Source: DAOULY01 sp034414595 (GTDB taxonomy: Bacteria > Chloroflexota > Dehalococcoidia > SZUA-161 > JAUWZY01). From it: DNA of 64,000 nt. Numbering within the stretch: the stretch's first letter is position 1; every line of letters starts with the position of its first letter. Positions 24,717 through 33,620 of the stretch are shown here, piece by piece. The position numbers and the translations under genes were made by a program. The notes under the pieces were generated by a model. That model did no database searches and was not told where the DNA came from. It saw only the letters and a program-made list of their open reading frames with translations. The stretch spans positions 124,001 to 188,000 of the forward strand of contig DAOULY010000021.1 of assembly GCA_034414595.1 (NCBI GenBank), in the 5' to 3' direction.

Positions 24717-26159
24717 ATGGCGGTGAAGACGGCCCAACAGTACCTGCGTTCATTGGAGGATCTGCACCCGACAGCATATATCCTGGGGGAGAAGGTAGAT
24801 AATGTCTACGAGCATCCTCTAATCAGCCACATGCTGAATTCAGTGGCAATGACCTATGAAATGGAGAACGACCCGGAGGGGGAGCAATACCTCGTCACAA
24901 ATTCCGAACTTATTGGGGAGGAGGTCTCTCGCTTTGTCAAGTTCTACATGAGCCCGGAAGACCTCCTGGCGAAAATCAGGATGCTGAAGTTTCTTGCCCA
25001 GCGTATCGGCGGCTGCTATATGCGCTGTACCGGCATGGATGCTATCAGCTCCGCTGGGGTTGAAATTTACCGGTGTGACCAGAAACACGGCACCGAATAC
25101 TTCGAGAGACTTAAGAAATTCCTCGACATGTTGCAGAGGAATGACTACGCCGTCTTCAGCGGCGTAACCGATGTCAAAGGGGACCGTTCCCTCCGCCCGG
25201 CGGACCAGAAAGACCCTGACATGTACCTGCATGTTGTGGATAAAGACAGCAAGGGTATCACGGTGCGGGGCGCTAAAATCCACCAGACAGGTTCTTTCCT
25301 TGCCCACTGGGGCATTGCCGTGCCTGCCCGGAACATGACCGAGGATGATAAGGACTATGCCCTCTGTTTCGCCTTCCCGACAGATGCGGATGGTATAGTA
25401 CATGTCTACGGCCGGGGCACTTTGGAGATGAGGCCGATGCAGGGATGTGACCTGGGCAATGTTAGCTTTAGCAAGTTTGCCCCCATGGTCATTTTCCGGG
25501 ATGCCTTTATCCCTTGGGAGAATGTCTTCCTCAACGGTGAGTATGAGTATGCCGCGCCGATGGTTATCAACTTCGGCAACTACCACCGACACTCACACGG
25601 GGGCTGCAAATGCGGCGTAGGCGATGTCATCATCGGGGCTGCGGCACTCGCGGCAGATTACAATGGTCTACCGAGGGTCTCACATATCCAGGCCAAGATT
25701 GTAGAGATGCTGAAGACCACCATGGCCATATATGGCTGTTCCGTGGCAGCGTCTGTTGAGTCGACGAAAACGGAGTCGGGCATCTACACAGTTGACCCGG
25801 TGCTTTCCAATACCTCAAAACTTTACGAGGGCAAGGAACTGCACGAGGTAATCCGTATGATGATTGAAATTGCCGGTGGCATGGTGGCAGACGTTCCCTC
25901 GGATAAGGACTTTGCAGATCCCGAAATCGGACCGCTACTGCATAAATACCTCAAAGGCGTGGACGGCGTTTCCACTGAAGACAGAGTGCGCCTCTTTCGT
26001 CTCATCGAGAAGTTAGCTTTCGAGAGCCGGGACATCGTCTCCAACATCCATGGCGCCGGCTCGCCAGAGACACACAAGATGACGGTGTTGCGCAACGTAA
26101 ACCTCAATAATATGAAGAAGCTGGCAAAGAACCTGGCGGGCATAAAAGAGGACAAGTAA
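24717..26159 (+). CDS. 4-hydroxybutyryl-CoA dehydratase/4-HPA-hydroxylase family protein
   Basis: This 480-residue flavoprotein is of the HpaB/AbfD family. All four residues expected for the [4Fe-4S] cluster of 4-hydroxybutyryl-CoA dehydratase are in place: C100 and C104 (GGCYMRC), and H290 followed seven residues later by C297 (HRHSHGGC). That favours the dehydratase, which converts 4-hydroxybutyryl-CoA to crotonyl-CoA by a ketyl radical, over the monooxygenases, which lack the cluster. AAGGAGG precedes the ATG. It is divergent from sucCD across a palindrome, hinting at joint control. Confidence 0.82.
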   Translation: MAVKTAQQYLRSLEDLHPTAYILGEKVDNVYEHPLISHMLNSVAMTYEMENDPEGEQYLVTNSELIGEEVSRFVKFYMSPEDLLAKIRMLKFLAQRIGGCYMRCTGMDAISSAGVEIYRCDQKHGTEYFERLKKFLDMLQRNDYAVFSGVTDVKGDRSLRPADQKDPDMYLHVVDKDSKGITVRGAKIHQTGSFLAHWGIAVPARNMTEDDKDYALCFAFPTDADGIVHVYGRGTLEMRPMQGCDLGNVSFSKFAPMVIFRDAFIPWENVFLNGEYEYAAPMVINFGNYHRHSHGGCKCGVGDVIIGAAALAADYNGLPRVSHIQAKIVEMLKTTMAIYGCSVAASVESTKTESGIYTVDPVLSNTSKLYEGKELHEVIRMMIEIAGGMVADVPSDKDFADPEIGPLLHKYLKGVDGVSTEDRVRLFRLIEKLAFESRDIVSNIHGAGSPETHKMTVLRNVNLNNMKKLAKNLAGIKEDK

Positions 26160-26196
26160 GAGAGACAGCTATAGATAAGCGAGAGGGCAGGAAGAC

Positions 26197-26216
26197 AACC
26201 CCGACTTTAAGGGGCT
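26197..26216. terminator. weak hairpin between convergent genes
   Basis: CCCC (26199-26202) can pair with GGGG (26211-26214) around GACTTTAA, in the 92-base gap between the convergent dehydratase and oxidoreductase genes. It is short and has no T-run. Confidence 0.25.
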
Positions 26217-26251
26217 GACATAGCGCTGTTGACCGCAGGAAATGGAGCTGA

Positions 26252-28318
26252 TTAATCGCTGCTCCTGGCTATCTTGCACAGCAGAGCTTTCAAGGTGGGG
26301 ACGCCACTTATTGGGTCGGCTGGTCTGGCAAAAGTCAGGACATTGCAATTAGCCTGTGCCCATCCGTGAGGCAAGTTGATAACCTGCGGCATAATATCCT
26401 CGGTGACTTTCGCTTTGATATCGATGTCCCCTCTTCTGGTGGACACGGTGATTATATCGCCTTCTTTTACACCATATTCCCCGGCGGTCTCCGGGTGAAT
26501 TTCGGCGAAGGGCTCCGGCACTCTCTTTCGCAATCTGGGGATATTGCGCATCCGGGAGTGGAGGAATGGCAGCATCCTCGACCCCGTAGTTAGAATCAAA
26601 GGGTATTCCCTGGCTATTTCCGGGGTACTGATAGGACTTTCTACAGGCTCACTATATGTAGGCAGTGGGGCATATCCGAGCTTGTCCATCGTCTCGGAAT
26701 AGATTTCTATCTTCCTCGAGGGTGTCAGGAGGCCCCCTTCTCTCATACCTCCGTATTTCATCTCATAGATGAGGCCCTCAGGCTTCTCTTCGGTCAGCAT
26801 CTTGACACTCAGTCCAGAAGGTTCGAATGAGTAATCAAGGAATTCTTCCGGGTCTTTCCAGGGAAAGTATTGCTCAAATCCCATTCTCTTAGCCAGGGCA
26901 AGCCAGAACTTGGCATCCGACCAGCTTTCTTCGAACTCGGTGACTTTTTTCCTCAGCATCACGTAAGGGTGAGGGTAGACCCGGCCATATGCCGGGATAT
27001 TGGTCCTCTCCAGAAATGTGGCGGCGGGGAGCACAAGGTGAGCAAGTTGGGCTGTTTCTGTCATAACGATGTCCATCACCACCAGAAAGTCGAGTTTGAT
27101 TAAAGCTTCCATAGCCTTCTTTGAATCGGGCAAGGTAAGTACGGGATTGGAACCGGCGACAATCATCGCCTTTAGGGGGTAAGGATTGCCTGTCAGTATG
27201 ACATCCGGCAGCCCCATGCCCTGTCCCTCGCCTATCGGTCGGCCCCAGACTTCGTAGGCTAAGGGGTATTCGTCCCACCATAGAGGCTTTTCTTCCAACA
27301 TGTGAGTAAGTCTGGGAGGCCTTATCGGGGGGTCCCATCCTGCCACAAATCCCCCTGACACGTCCACATTTCCTGTTACTGCTTGAAGGATGGCGATAGC
27401 ACGGGAGGTCTGAAAGCCGGAGGTAGTTTGATCCAGGGCGTTGGTACCCTGATATATGCACGCTGGCTTAACAGATGCATAGACACGAGCGATTTCTCTT
27501 ATCCGATCTGCCGAAATCGAGGTTACCTCCGCTACCTTCTCTGGAACATAGGACTCGACATGCTCTGCCAGCTTTTCAAATCCGACAGTCCAACCAGCAA
27601 TAAATTCTTTATCATAAAGCCCCTCTGATACGATGACGTTCAACATGCCGAGAGCGAGAGCGCAGTCGGTTCCTGGCCTCGGTTGAACATGGATATCCGC
27701 TTCCTTGGCGAGGAAGGTTCTTCTCGGGTCAATGACAATGAGCTTGGCACCATTTCCCTTTGCCCTTCGGATTCTTCGAGCCGTCGGTGGGTCAGAGTTG
27801 TCGGGGTTGTTCCCCCAGAGCATGATCAATTTGGCATTGCCCACGTCGACTATCACGCGCTCCCCAAAGGTGAGATAATAGGCTATAACTCGGGGTCGGA
27901 AGCACATGCTGTCTACGTTGAAGTAGTTCGGCGTCCCATAGACATCGCAGAACCTCTGCAGCAGGCCACGGTCTGGGAGCCCATCGAGCAGTACCTGCAT
28001 ACCAGCGAAAACAACCAAAGATTTGGCACCATAGGTGGCCTTCAATTCCGTAAGCCTACTGGCTATGATATCCAGCGCCTCTTCCCATGATATTCTTTTC
28101 CAATTCCCATTTTCCCGCTTCAATGGATATCTCAGGCGCTCGGGAGAATACTCGTAGTCAATGATTGCTGCTGCTTTAGGACAGAGGCGTCCTCTATTGA
28201 TAGGGTGCTCCGCCATGCCTTCTACTCTGACGACTTTCCCTTCGGCCAGATAGACATTCAGTCCACACCGAGCAACACACATGTTACATGCTGTTTTGAC
28301 AACCTTTGTTTCAGTTAT
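26252..28318 (-). CDS. molybdopterin oxidoreductase (DMSO-reductase family), probable AUA start
   Basis: This roughly 688-residue catalytic subunit has an N-terminal 4Fe-4S motif C-x2-C-x3-C-x27-C (ACNMCVARC then RGRLCPK), Mo-bis-MGD segments (MLWGNNPDNSDPPTARR, IVIDPRRTFLAKEADIHVQP) and a C-terminal cofactor domain (INLPHGWAQANCNVLT). The first ATG (28282) lies after the first cluster Cys, so the true start is upstream. A promoter and AAGGAG lie correctly spaced before an ATA codon at 28318, with no ATG, GTG or TTG in frame. No partner subunit is adjacent and the substrate is unknown. Confidence 0.8.
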   Translation of the reverse strand: MTETKVVKTACNMCVARCGLNVYLAEGKVVRVEGMAEHPINRGRLCPKAAAIIDYEYSPERLRYPLKRENGNWKRISWEEALDIIASRLTELKATYGAKSLVVFAGMQVLLDGLPDRGLLQRFCDVYGTPNYFNVDSMCFRPRVIAYYLTFGERVIVDVGNAKLIMLWGNNPDNSDPPTARRIRRAKGNGAKLIVIDPRRTFLAKEADIHVQPRPGTDCALALGMLNVIVSEGLYDKEFIAGWTVGFEKLAEHVESYVPEKVAEVTSISADRIREIARVYASVKPACIYQGTNALDQTTSGFQTSRAIAILQAVTGNVDVSGGFVAGWDPPIRPPRLTHMLEEKPLWWDEYPLAYEVWGRPIGEGQGMGLPDVILTGNPYPLKAMIVAGSNPVLTLPDSKKAMEALIKLDFLVVMDIVMTETAQLAHLVLPAATFLERTNIPAYGRVYPHPYVMLRKKVTEFEESWSDAKFWLALAKRMGFEQYFPWKDPEEFLDYSFEPSGLSVKMLTEEKPEGLIYEMKYGGMREGGLLTPSRKIEIYSETMDKLGYAPLPTYSEPVESPISTPEIAREYPLILTTGSRMLPFLHSRMRNIPRLRKRVPEPFAEIHPETAGEYGVKEGDIITVSTRRGDIDIKAKVTEDIMPQVINLPHGWAQANCNVLTFARPADPISGVPTLKALLCKIARSSD

Positions 28319-28355
28319 GATAGTCTCCTTAGTCAGGGTTCAGTAAGTGTCAGAT

Positions 28356-28385
28356 AGTCTAACAGGCCTCCGGCAGCATTGTCAA
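28356..28385 (-). promoter_or_regulatory. promoter of the molybdopterin oxidoreductase gene
   Basis: On the minus strand TTGACA (28385-28380) and TAGACT (28361-28356) are 18 bases apart. The predicted transcript starts near 28349 and includes AAGGAG at 28330-28325, six bases before the ATA codon at 28318. Confidence 0.55.
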
Positions 28386-28441
28386 TCTCAATCGCCTTTG
28401 GCAACCCCTCAAAGTAACAGGGCCGAGAATTATTGGCGACT

Positions 28442-29710
28442 CTACCATTGCCAGTTATATACGGCTTCGGGCAAGAGTAGGAGAGCGATGAGAAGGCATA
28501 CCGCCAGAACAGTGATGATAAGCTTAAGTGGGAGTCTTGCCAGCAGTAGCGAGCTAATAACGACCAGTGGGAAGAGAGCGGGCAAATAGAAGCGGTCAAT
28601 AGTCATATAGTGTATGCCCCACGTAGTGGTCACGCTCGTCCATTCATATAGAAAGTAGTAAACATATATGCTGAGGAACCAGCCCACGAGGACGAGAAAC
28701 ACCGACCAATGCAACTCCGGCCAAGGGGTAGCGCGTTCGCCGGATGACTCGGCCCTTGAAGACCCGAATAAGGTGCTTATCTTCTCCCAAGAGATGTAGA
28801 GCAGACCAGGGATTGCCACAACTAATAAGGGAAAGCCAACGAGTAGCGCCTTAGGGGTGCTCGTCAGGTTACCCCAAATGTAGCCCAAGCCAAAAGCAAT
28901 GGGATAGGTGGTATAGTTGTAGCCATAGTCAAATGGTGAGCCAAAGACCTGTGCATTGTATATCAGTAGTACAGTAGCCGATATGGCAATTCCCAGGGTA
29001 AAGGGAATTGCCTCTATGATCGCTCGTCGGCGATGACCTCGGCGGAATGCGAGCAGTCTTGTAACCACAAAGTGTAGGCCGAAGATTACAGCCACGGGTA
29101 AGTTTGTATAGCGCACTACTACAGCCCAACTGAGGAAAAGACCAGCCAAGAAAAGGAGAGGCAGATTCAATTTTTCCTTTTCTTGAAAAGCACTGTAGAG
29201 GTAAAGCCCTCCGCCAATAGCGAGAAAGGCACAAGCAGCGAACGTAGCCATATAACTGCGCTGGAGCATAATCAAACTCACCGGCGTCAACAGCATCAAG
29301 ACTGAGCCGATACAAGCCGCTCTCTCATTTAACATTCGCCTTAGGAGCAAATAGGTAACAATAGTGACACCAAGAGCCAAGAGAACATTTGCTGCCTTAG
29401 GAATACCCAGCCATTTGAAGGGCACAACAAAGAAGACATAGCCCGGCGCTTTCTCCAGAGCCCAGCTTCCATCGCTGAGCTGAACATACTGACTGTGCAC
29501 ACCTTGTTGTTGCTTTGTTTCGAGTACTTGCTGGAGGTGTAGCTCATCGCTTATCACTAACCTGCCGTGGGAGAAGTTATCGATAGCATAATAGTAAGCC
29601 CAGGAGTCAGGTGAATGTATCTTGTATGGGAAAGCCAGGATTAACACGACAGCCAGGATGAAGCTAAAAATAACTATCCCACGCCAAATCCACTTCTCCT
29701 TATTGACCAT
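28442..29710 (-). CDS. polytopic membrane protein, GT39/ArnT-like
   Basis: This 422-residue protein has about ten to eleven hydrophobic segments. An early luminal loop contains SPDSWAYYYAIDNFSHGRL and EKAPGYVFFVVPFKWLGIP, reminiscent of dolichyl-phosphate-mannose/ArnT-type glycosyltransferases that use lipid-linked sugars. GGAGG precedes the ATG. No glycosylation partner genes lie nearby. The family assignment rests on topology and the Asp-containing first loop only. Confidence 0.7.
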   Translation of the reverse strand: MVNKEKWIWRGIVIFSFILAVVLILAFPYKIHSPDSWAYYYAIDNFSHGRLVISDELHLQQVLETKQQQGVHSQYVQLSDGSWALEKAPGYVFFVVPFKWLGIPKAANVLLALGVTIVTYLLLRRMLNERAACIGSVLMLLTPVSLIMLQRSYMATFAACAFLAIGGGLYLYSAFQEKEKLNLPLLFLAGLFLSWAVVVRYTNLPVAVIFGLHFVVTRLLAFRRGHRRRAIIEAIPFTLGIAISATVLLIYNAQVFGSPFDYGYNYTTYPIAFGLGYIWGNLTSTPKALLVGFPLLVVAIPGLLYISWEKISTLFGSSRAESSGERATPWPELHWSVFLVLVGWFLSIYVYYFLYEWTSVTTTWGIHYMTIDRFYLPALFPLVVISSLLLARLPLKLIITVLAVCLLIALLLLPEAVYNWQW

Positions 29711-29868
29711 CGTTGCAAGCCTCCGCTTAACTTTAGCGTTACTCTACAAGTTCGTCAAATTCCCCTATACAATCAGATCAGTACCGCCGCACTGCTTCCT
29801 TAATAAGAATGTAGTTTGATGCGGTCGAGACCGCACGCGCTACTTTTCAGGGATGCCCTGTCCCAGAT

Positions 29869-29918
29869 GTGTCCCATTTCTGCTGACGGTTTACAATCTT
29901 GGCATGACCAGCTATAAT
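29869..29918 (+). promoter_or_regulatory. promoter built on dispersed repeat copy 2
   Basis: The 27-nt repeat (29869-29895) ends in TTTACA (29890-29895), which forms the -35 box. TATAAT (29913-29918) follows after 17 bases. Transcription would start about five bases before the ATG at 29930, giving a nearly leaderless message. Confidence 0.6.
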
Positions 29919-29929
29919 AGAATGGCAGT

Positions 29930-30493
29930 ATGAAGCAGATATTGTTCGTTTGTGGTGCTAACCGCCTGCGAAGTTTAGTTCTTGAGCATGTCTTCCGCAA
30001 CCTGCTGCTTCAGACCGAGCCGAACTTATGCGGAGAGATAACTATATCCTCGGCTGGCGTCATCGGCTCAGAATGTGTCGAGTGCGCCAGGAAGCGTGGT
30101 GTGGTTCGATCGCAGTTTTTCTTTAACAGGGCTCCTGCCAGTTCCGCCGTGGTCACTTTGGCCAACAGGGGAATAGACGTCTCCGGTTACCAAACGCAGG
30201 AGGTAACCACAGACATGATCGAGGCTGCCGATCTCATCATCACGGCTGCACAGGTCTACAATCACGGGGTGCTTGAGCTATGCCCAACAGCTGATGGGAA
30301 GGTCTTTACACTCATGGAATTCACTGGGGACGAGCTGTATTACCTGTTCGATGATTGCCACAATATCGCCCCGGAACTCCGTTACGTGCCTGATTTAGGT
30401 GATGACCCGGCGGTCACAGAGGCCCTTATCGCTGAGGCGGAGCGCAGCTTAACCAAAGCCATGCCTAAAATCCTCGCTTATTTAGGGGTCTGA
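29930..30493 (+). CDS. low-molecular-weight protein-tyrosine-phosphatase-like protein
   Basis: This 187-residue protein has the P-loop C-x5-R-S (FVCGANRLRSLV) at residues 8-15, as in LMW phosphatases and ArsC. It is longer than the usual 140-155 residues because of an insertion (ECVECARKRGVVRSQFFFNR) before the second strand. The following VTLANRGIDVSGYQTQEV is typical of the fold. The substrate may be a phosphoprotein or other phosphoester. It sits alone. Confidence 0.75.
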   Translation: MKQILFVCGANRLRSLVLEHVFRNLLLQTEPNLCGEITISSAGVIGSECVECARKRGVVRSQFFFNRAPASSAVVTLANRGIDVSGYQTQEVTTDMIEAADLIITAAQVYNHGVLELCPTADGKVFTLMEFTGDELYYLFDDCHNIAPELRYVPDLGDDPAVTEALIAEAERSLTKAMPKILAYLGV

Positions 30494-30762
30494 CTGTCCC
30501 ACTTTTGCTGAAGACACACCATCAGAATCACATCTACCACAAAGTGTCCGCAATGCACATTGCTTCTTGACCATGATAACTCGTGACTCACCGCACTGCG
30601 TTTGCCAGTCCTTCCCGTAGATGATAGAATTCTATTAACAATAGCTGATCGGGCAAATCCTGATTTCCTCTATGCTGACATCAGACCGTGCGTATTCCTG
30701 TCAGGGAAACTTCTATTTAGTGAGGGTCAGCTTGTAGAGAAACCTTGTTCCTGGAGGCATAG

Positions 30763-31260
30763 ATGAAGATTCATCCATCAGCCTTTATTGCAGACGGTGC
30801 CAAGATGTTGGGCGACGTGACCATCGGAGAGAACTCAAGCGTCTGGTTCAACGCGGTGCTGAGAGCAGATGAGGGACCGATTGTTATCGGCAAGAACAGC
30901 AACATCCAGGATGTCTGCGTCTTGCACTCGGATCGCGGAAAAGCAGTCGAGATCGGTGACTGGGTTACCATCGGACATGGCGCAGTGGTGAGAGGGGCAA
31001 GGATAGAGGATAATGTCTCTATAGGGATGAACTCCACAGTCATGACCGGCGCTGTTATTGGCGAGCACTGCGTCGTGGGAGCAAATAGTTTCATCCCCCG
31101 TAACAGGGAGTATCCCCCACGTTCCCTTATCTATGGGGCACCAGCAAGAGTGGTCAAGCAGCTTGATGAATCGGAACTGGGGCAGAGCCGACGCGCTTGC
31201 GATGTCTACCTCAGGCTCGTGGATGACTATAGATCGGGGAGAGTGGTAGAGACCAGGTAG
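30763..31260 (+). CDS. gamma-carbonic-anhydrase-like hexapeptide-repeat protein
   Basis: This 165-residue left-handed beta-helix protein (YrdA/PaaY-like) has hexapeptide repeats through residues 10-130. Two of the zinc histidines are present (VLHSDRG and TIGHGAV). At the third position, where active family members have His (VMLHG), this protein has Arg (AVVRG). It is therefore likely not a standard carbonic anhydrase. GGAGG precedes the ATG. The gap 30494-30762 holds no gene. Confidence 0.82.
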   Translation: MKIHPSAFIADGAKMLGDVTIGENSSVWFNAVLRADEGPIVIGKNSNIQDVCVLHSDRGKAVEIGDWVTIGHGAVVRGARIEDNVSIGMNSTVMTGAVIGEHCVVGANSFIPRNREYPPRSLIYGAPARVVKQLDESELGQSRRACDVYLRLVDDYRSGRVVETR

Positions 31261-31337
31261 TGGGAGCAGCGGACCCTCAGGGAAATAGCGCCAAGGTTCC
31301 ACGACCACAAGGGATAAGGGACGGGCCAGAATCAGGA

Positions 31338-31635
31338 TGACGGAACCGGAAAGCCCTGAGTGCTTTGTTGGCCTATTGATGTTCCGCTTCCTGGCCTCAC
31401 CAGGACTGAGCTAAGCTGATTTGAACCCCAACCCTCGCTCTTTGAGGCTCACATACCTCTGCTGGCCGATGATGAGGTGGTCGAGCACTTCGATGTCAAG
31501 GAGTTTCCCCGCAGCCACTGCCTGCTCGGTGACCTCGATATCCTCAGGGCTGGGCGTTGGGTCTCCCGAAGGATGGTTGTGCACTACGATCAGGGCGGGG
31601 CAGTTCTGCCGCACCGCCTCCTGAAACAGCTCACT
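31338..31635. repeat. direct repeat A, copy 1: radC 3' end plus downstream flank
   Basis: This stretch repeats 36739-37028. It covers the last 74 codons of radC and about 70 bases beyond the stop. The inner edge is a 32-base identical block (31604-31635 and 36997-37028), after which the sequences diverge abruptly. It looks like an attachment-site duplication that brackets the island. Confidence 0.85.
31411..31635 (-). pseudogene. displaced radC 3' fragment
   Basis: The fragment encodes SELFQEAVRQNCPALIVVHN and the rest of the RadC JAB/MPN tail, including HNHPSGD, to the stop. The protein sequence equals the intact RadC (36804-37517) over 74 residues, although about 15 bases differ, all synonymous. 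No RadC N-terminus is attached; upstream it runs into repeat B. It is non-functional as RadC by itself. Confidence 0.88.
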
Positions 31636-31743
31636 CATACACACCATTTGAAGGACTTGACTACACACTTTTATTGAGCCTAGCTCAGCAGATAAGTGAT
31701 TCGGTGACTTAAGAGCCTGCGAATAATTGTTCTTTGCTTCGCC
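31634..31743. repeat. repeat B, copy 1 (110 bp)
   Basis: It abuts the radC fragment and matches 33915-34024 over the same 110-base length, with identical blocks of 24 bases at the start, 28 bases in the middle (TAGCTCAGCAGATAAGTGAT and on) and 14 at the end. It marks the left edge of the first cargo module. No terminal inverted repeats or transposase are visible. Confidence 0.75.
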
Positions 31744-31808
31744 CACCGCAACATGATCTCGGTAATACGGAAAGAGGCTCGAATGCCTGTGAGGCTAAAA
31801 CCCGGTCT

Positions 31809-33620
31809 CTAGGGTGAAATTACTAGAGGTGTGCCGGTGGCTACGAGAACTCGTCTCGCCAAGAATTCTACTAACTCAATGTCATGCCCGAGTTGCTGGG
31901 CCTCTTTTGAGAACGGTAGGATTGATTCCCGTTGGTCGCCACTGTCCGCCGACTTGGTATGTACTATCTTCGAGCGAACATCATACACTCGTTCGGCTGT
32001 CTGACTGACGAGATCCACATCTCCTTTCCTAACGGTGATTCTTTTCGATGATATAATGGTTGATTCTTTTGAACCAAAGAACTCCAGTCTCTCGTCATCC
32101 TCATTGAAAAACCCTTCAAGATCTTGATGGGTAACACACTCTCTTAGCGTCGAAAGCAACGCAGAACGTTCATCCCCATAGCCACCCTTAACTCGAGATG
32201 TGACAGACGAAAGCAACCGACCGATGTCCATGTCTCGCTCAGGGTCAAATGACGGATCTTTGAGCATTCTTCTGACAGCTTGCTGTGTCTCCTTTCCAAC
32301 GAAGGCGGGGAAATGGAACTCGATTACCTGATAATAGGCAAGATATTGAACCAATGGCAATTCATCTGCTCGTCTTGCATACCAAAACAGAGCCATGGGT
32401 TCTGGATCATACTGATACTTCGGGAAACCAAGAGTCACTTTCTCCCTATCTTGAGTCTCAGGCATAGACTTTACTCGCGCCTCTTTTTCAAGCGCTAGGT
32501 ACACTTTCCAGCCAAGCAAAAGATCAAGGCGAAAGAGTATCGAATTAACTATCGTTTCTAAGATAGCCTTCGCCTGATCATGGCGTGAAATGGAGACTCC
32601 GTCTATGCGGATTGTCAGAGTACGTATCCTCCTCCTGTCATGCGGAGATTCAAACAATCCTAATAATTCTAAGCCCCCGCGGTGGAGAGAGTGTAGTATT
32701 TCAAACGTTGTGGTGGCTATCCCAATAGATATGCGAGTATTTCCAAAACGCTCCTCGTCAGACTTAGCGTATATTCGTAAGCTCTCAATCCTACTCTCAC
32801 CCTCTAAAGCTTCGTTCTCTTTGAGATGTGTCAAGAGCCAATCATAGACGGAATTGCTTTCAGGATCGTATCCAAAAAATGTCTGCAGATATGATGTTCC
32901 GGCCCATTTGGTATGGACATCGAGCGCCGCTTCGATATATGAGTCCTCGTAGGAACAAATAGCTTTATAGCTATCGATACCGCGAATCCTCTCGAAAGGA
33001 ATACTCAAGAGTGATTCTGCAGGGCCCCTACCTCTGACTTCAAGGGCTTTCTTGGTTCGCCCTGCAGGCAAGCTCATTATTAGGCTTGTAGTACCCTCCT
33101 CGATTGGGGTCGGCTCGAATTCTATGCCGCTTGCCTCGCAACGTCCTGCGATTTCTAGCAGCAGTGGTCTCACATTCTCTGGGTCGCGCAGAAAGCGAGT
33201 AGTTTCCGACCTTACTGCGTCAAGATCAACTCCAAAGCTTGTGAGGATTTTTCTTGTGGCCCTCCCTTGCATCAGCATAGCAATAAGCAGATGCTCAGTT
33301 CCTATATAGTGGTGCTTTAGACTGAGGGCTTCTCCAACGGCCGACTCAATAACCTTTTTTGCAAAGGAACTGAGACGTAACTGCCCAGAGAAAGGCTTCT
33401 CACCTCGCTTGACAGAGCTTTCAACCGCTTCACTTACTCTTTCCAAATCCACACCGAGGTTGATAAGCACCTTCGCGGCTACACCCTCGGTCTGCTGTAA
33501 TAGAGCTAAGAGGAGTGCTTCTTCACTGATTGCCTTGTGATTTAGGCGCTTTGCTTCCTCCTGTGAGCGTAGGAGCACAGTACGAGCCTTCTCTGTGAAC
33601 TTATCATATCTACTACCCAT
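31809..33620 (-). CDS. Clp-N double repeat fused to a HEPN-like C-terminal domain
   Basis: This 603-residue protein starts with two Clp-N repeats (about 6-65 and 84-145: FTEKARTVLLRSQEEAKRL, AISEEALLLALL, HHYIGTEHLLIAMLMQGRA) as in ClpC/ClpA. No AAA+ domain, Walker A or Walker B follows. About 400 residues of unknown, mostly alpha/beta sequence lead to a C-terminal helical domain with VYDVRSKIVHTK, whose R549-x4-H554 matches the HEPN ribonuclease motif of ApeA-like proteins. The gene occupies the first module of the radC island. A defence or toxin role is inferred; activity is not shown. Confidence 0.7.
   Translation of the reverse strand: MGSRYDKFTEKARTVLLRSQEEAKRLNHKAISEEALLLALLQQTEGVAAKVLINLGVDLERVSEAVESSVKRGEKPFSGQLRLSSFAKKVIESAVGEALSLKHHYIGTEHLLIAMLMQGRATRKILTSFGVDLDAVRSETTRFLRDPENVRPLLLEIAGRCEASGIEFEPTPIEEGTTSLIMSLPAGRTKKALEVRGRGPAESLLSIPFERIRGIDSYKAICSYEDSYIEAALDVHTKWAGTSYLQTFFGYDPESNSVYDWLLTHLKENEALEGESRIESLRIYAKSDEERFGNTRISIGIATTTFEILHSLHRGGLELLGLFESPHDRRRIRTLTIRIDGVSISRHDQAKAILETIVNSILFRLDLLLGWKVYLALEKEARVKSMPETQDREKVTLGFPKYQYDPEPMALFWYARRADELPLVQYLAYYQVIEFHFPAFVGKETQQAVRRMLKDPSFDPERDMDIGRLLSSVTSRVKGGYGDERSALLSTLRECVTHQDLEGFFNEDDERLEFFGSKESTIISSKRITVRKGDVDLVSQTAERVYDVRSKIVHTKSADSGDQRESILPFSKEAQQLGHDIELVEFLARRVLVATGTPLVISP

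Noticed and set aside
24840..25592. 250-codon frame opposite the 4-hydroxybutyryl-CoA-dehydratase-like gene
   Set aside because: Antisense shadow with no domain signal; the plus-strand product is a full-length family member.
24717..26159. Assignment as 4-hydroxyphenylacetate 3-monooxygenase
   Set aside because: The protein keeps the Cys/Cys/His/Cys cluster ligands typical of 4-hydroxybutyryl-CoA dehydratase, which monooxygenases lack.
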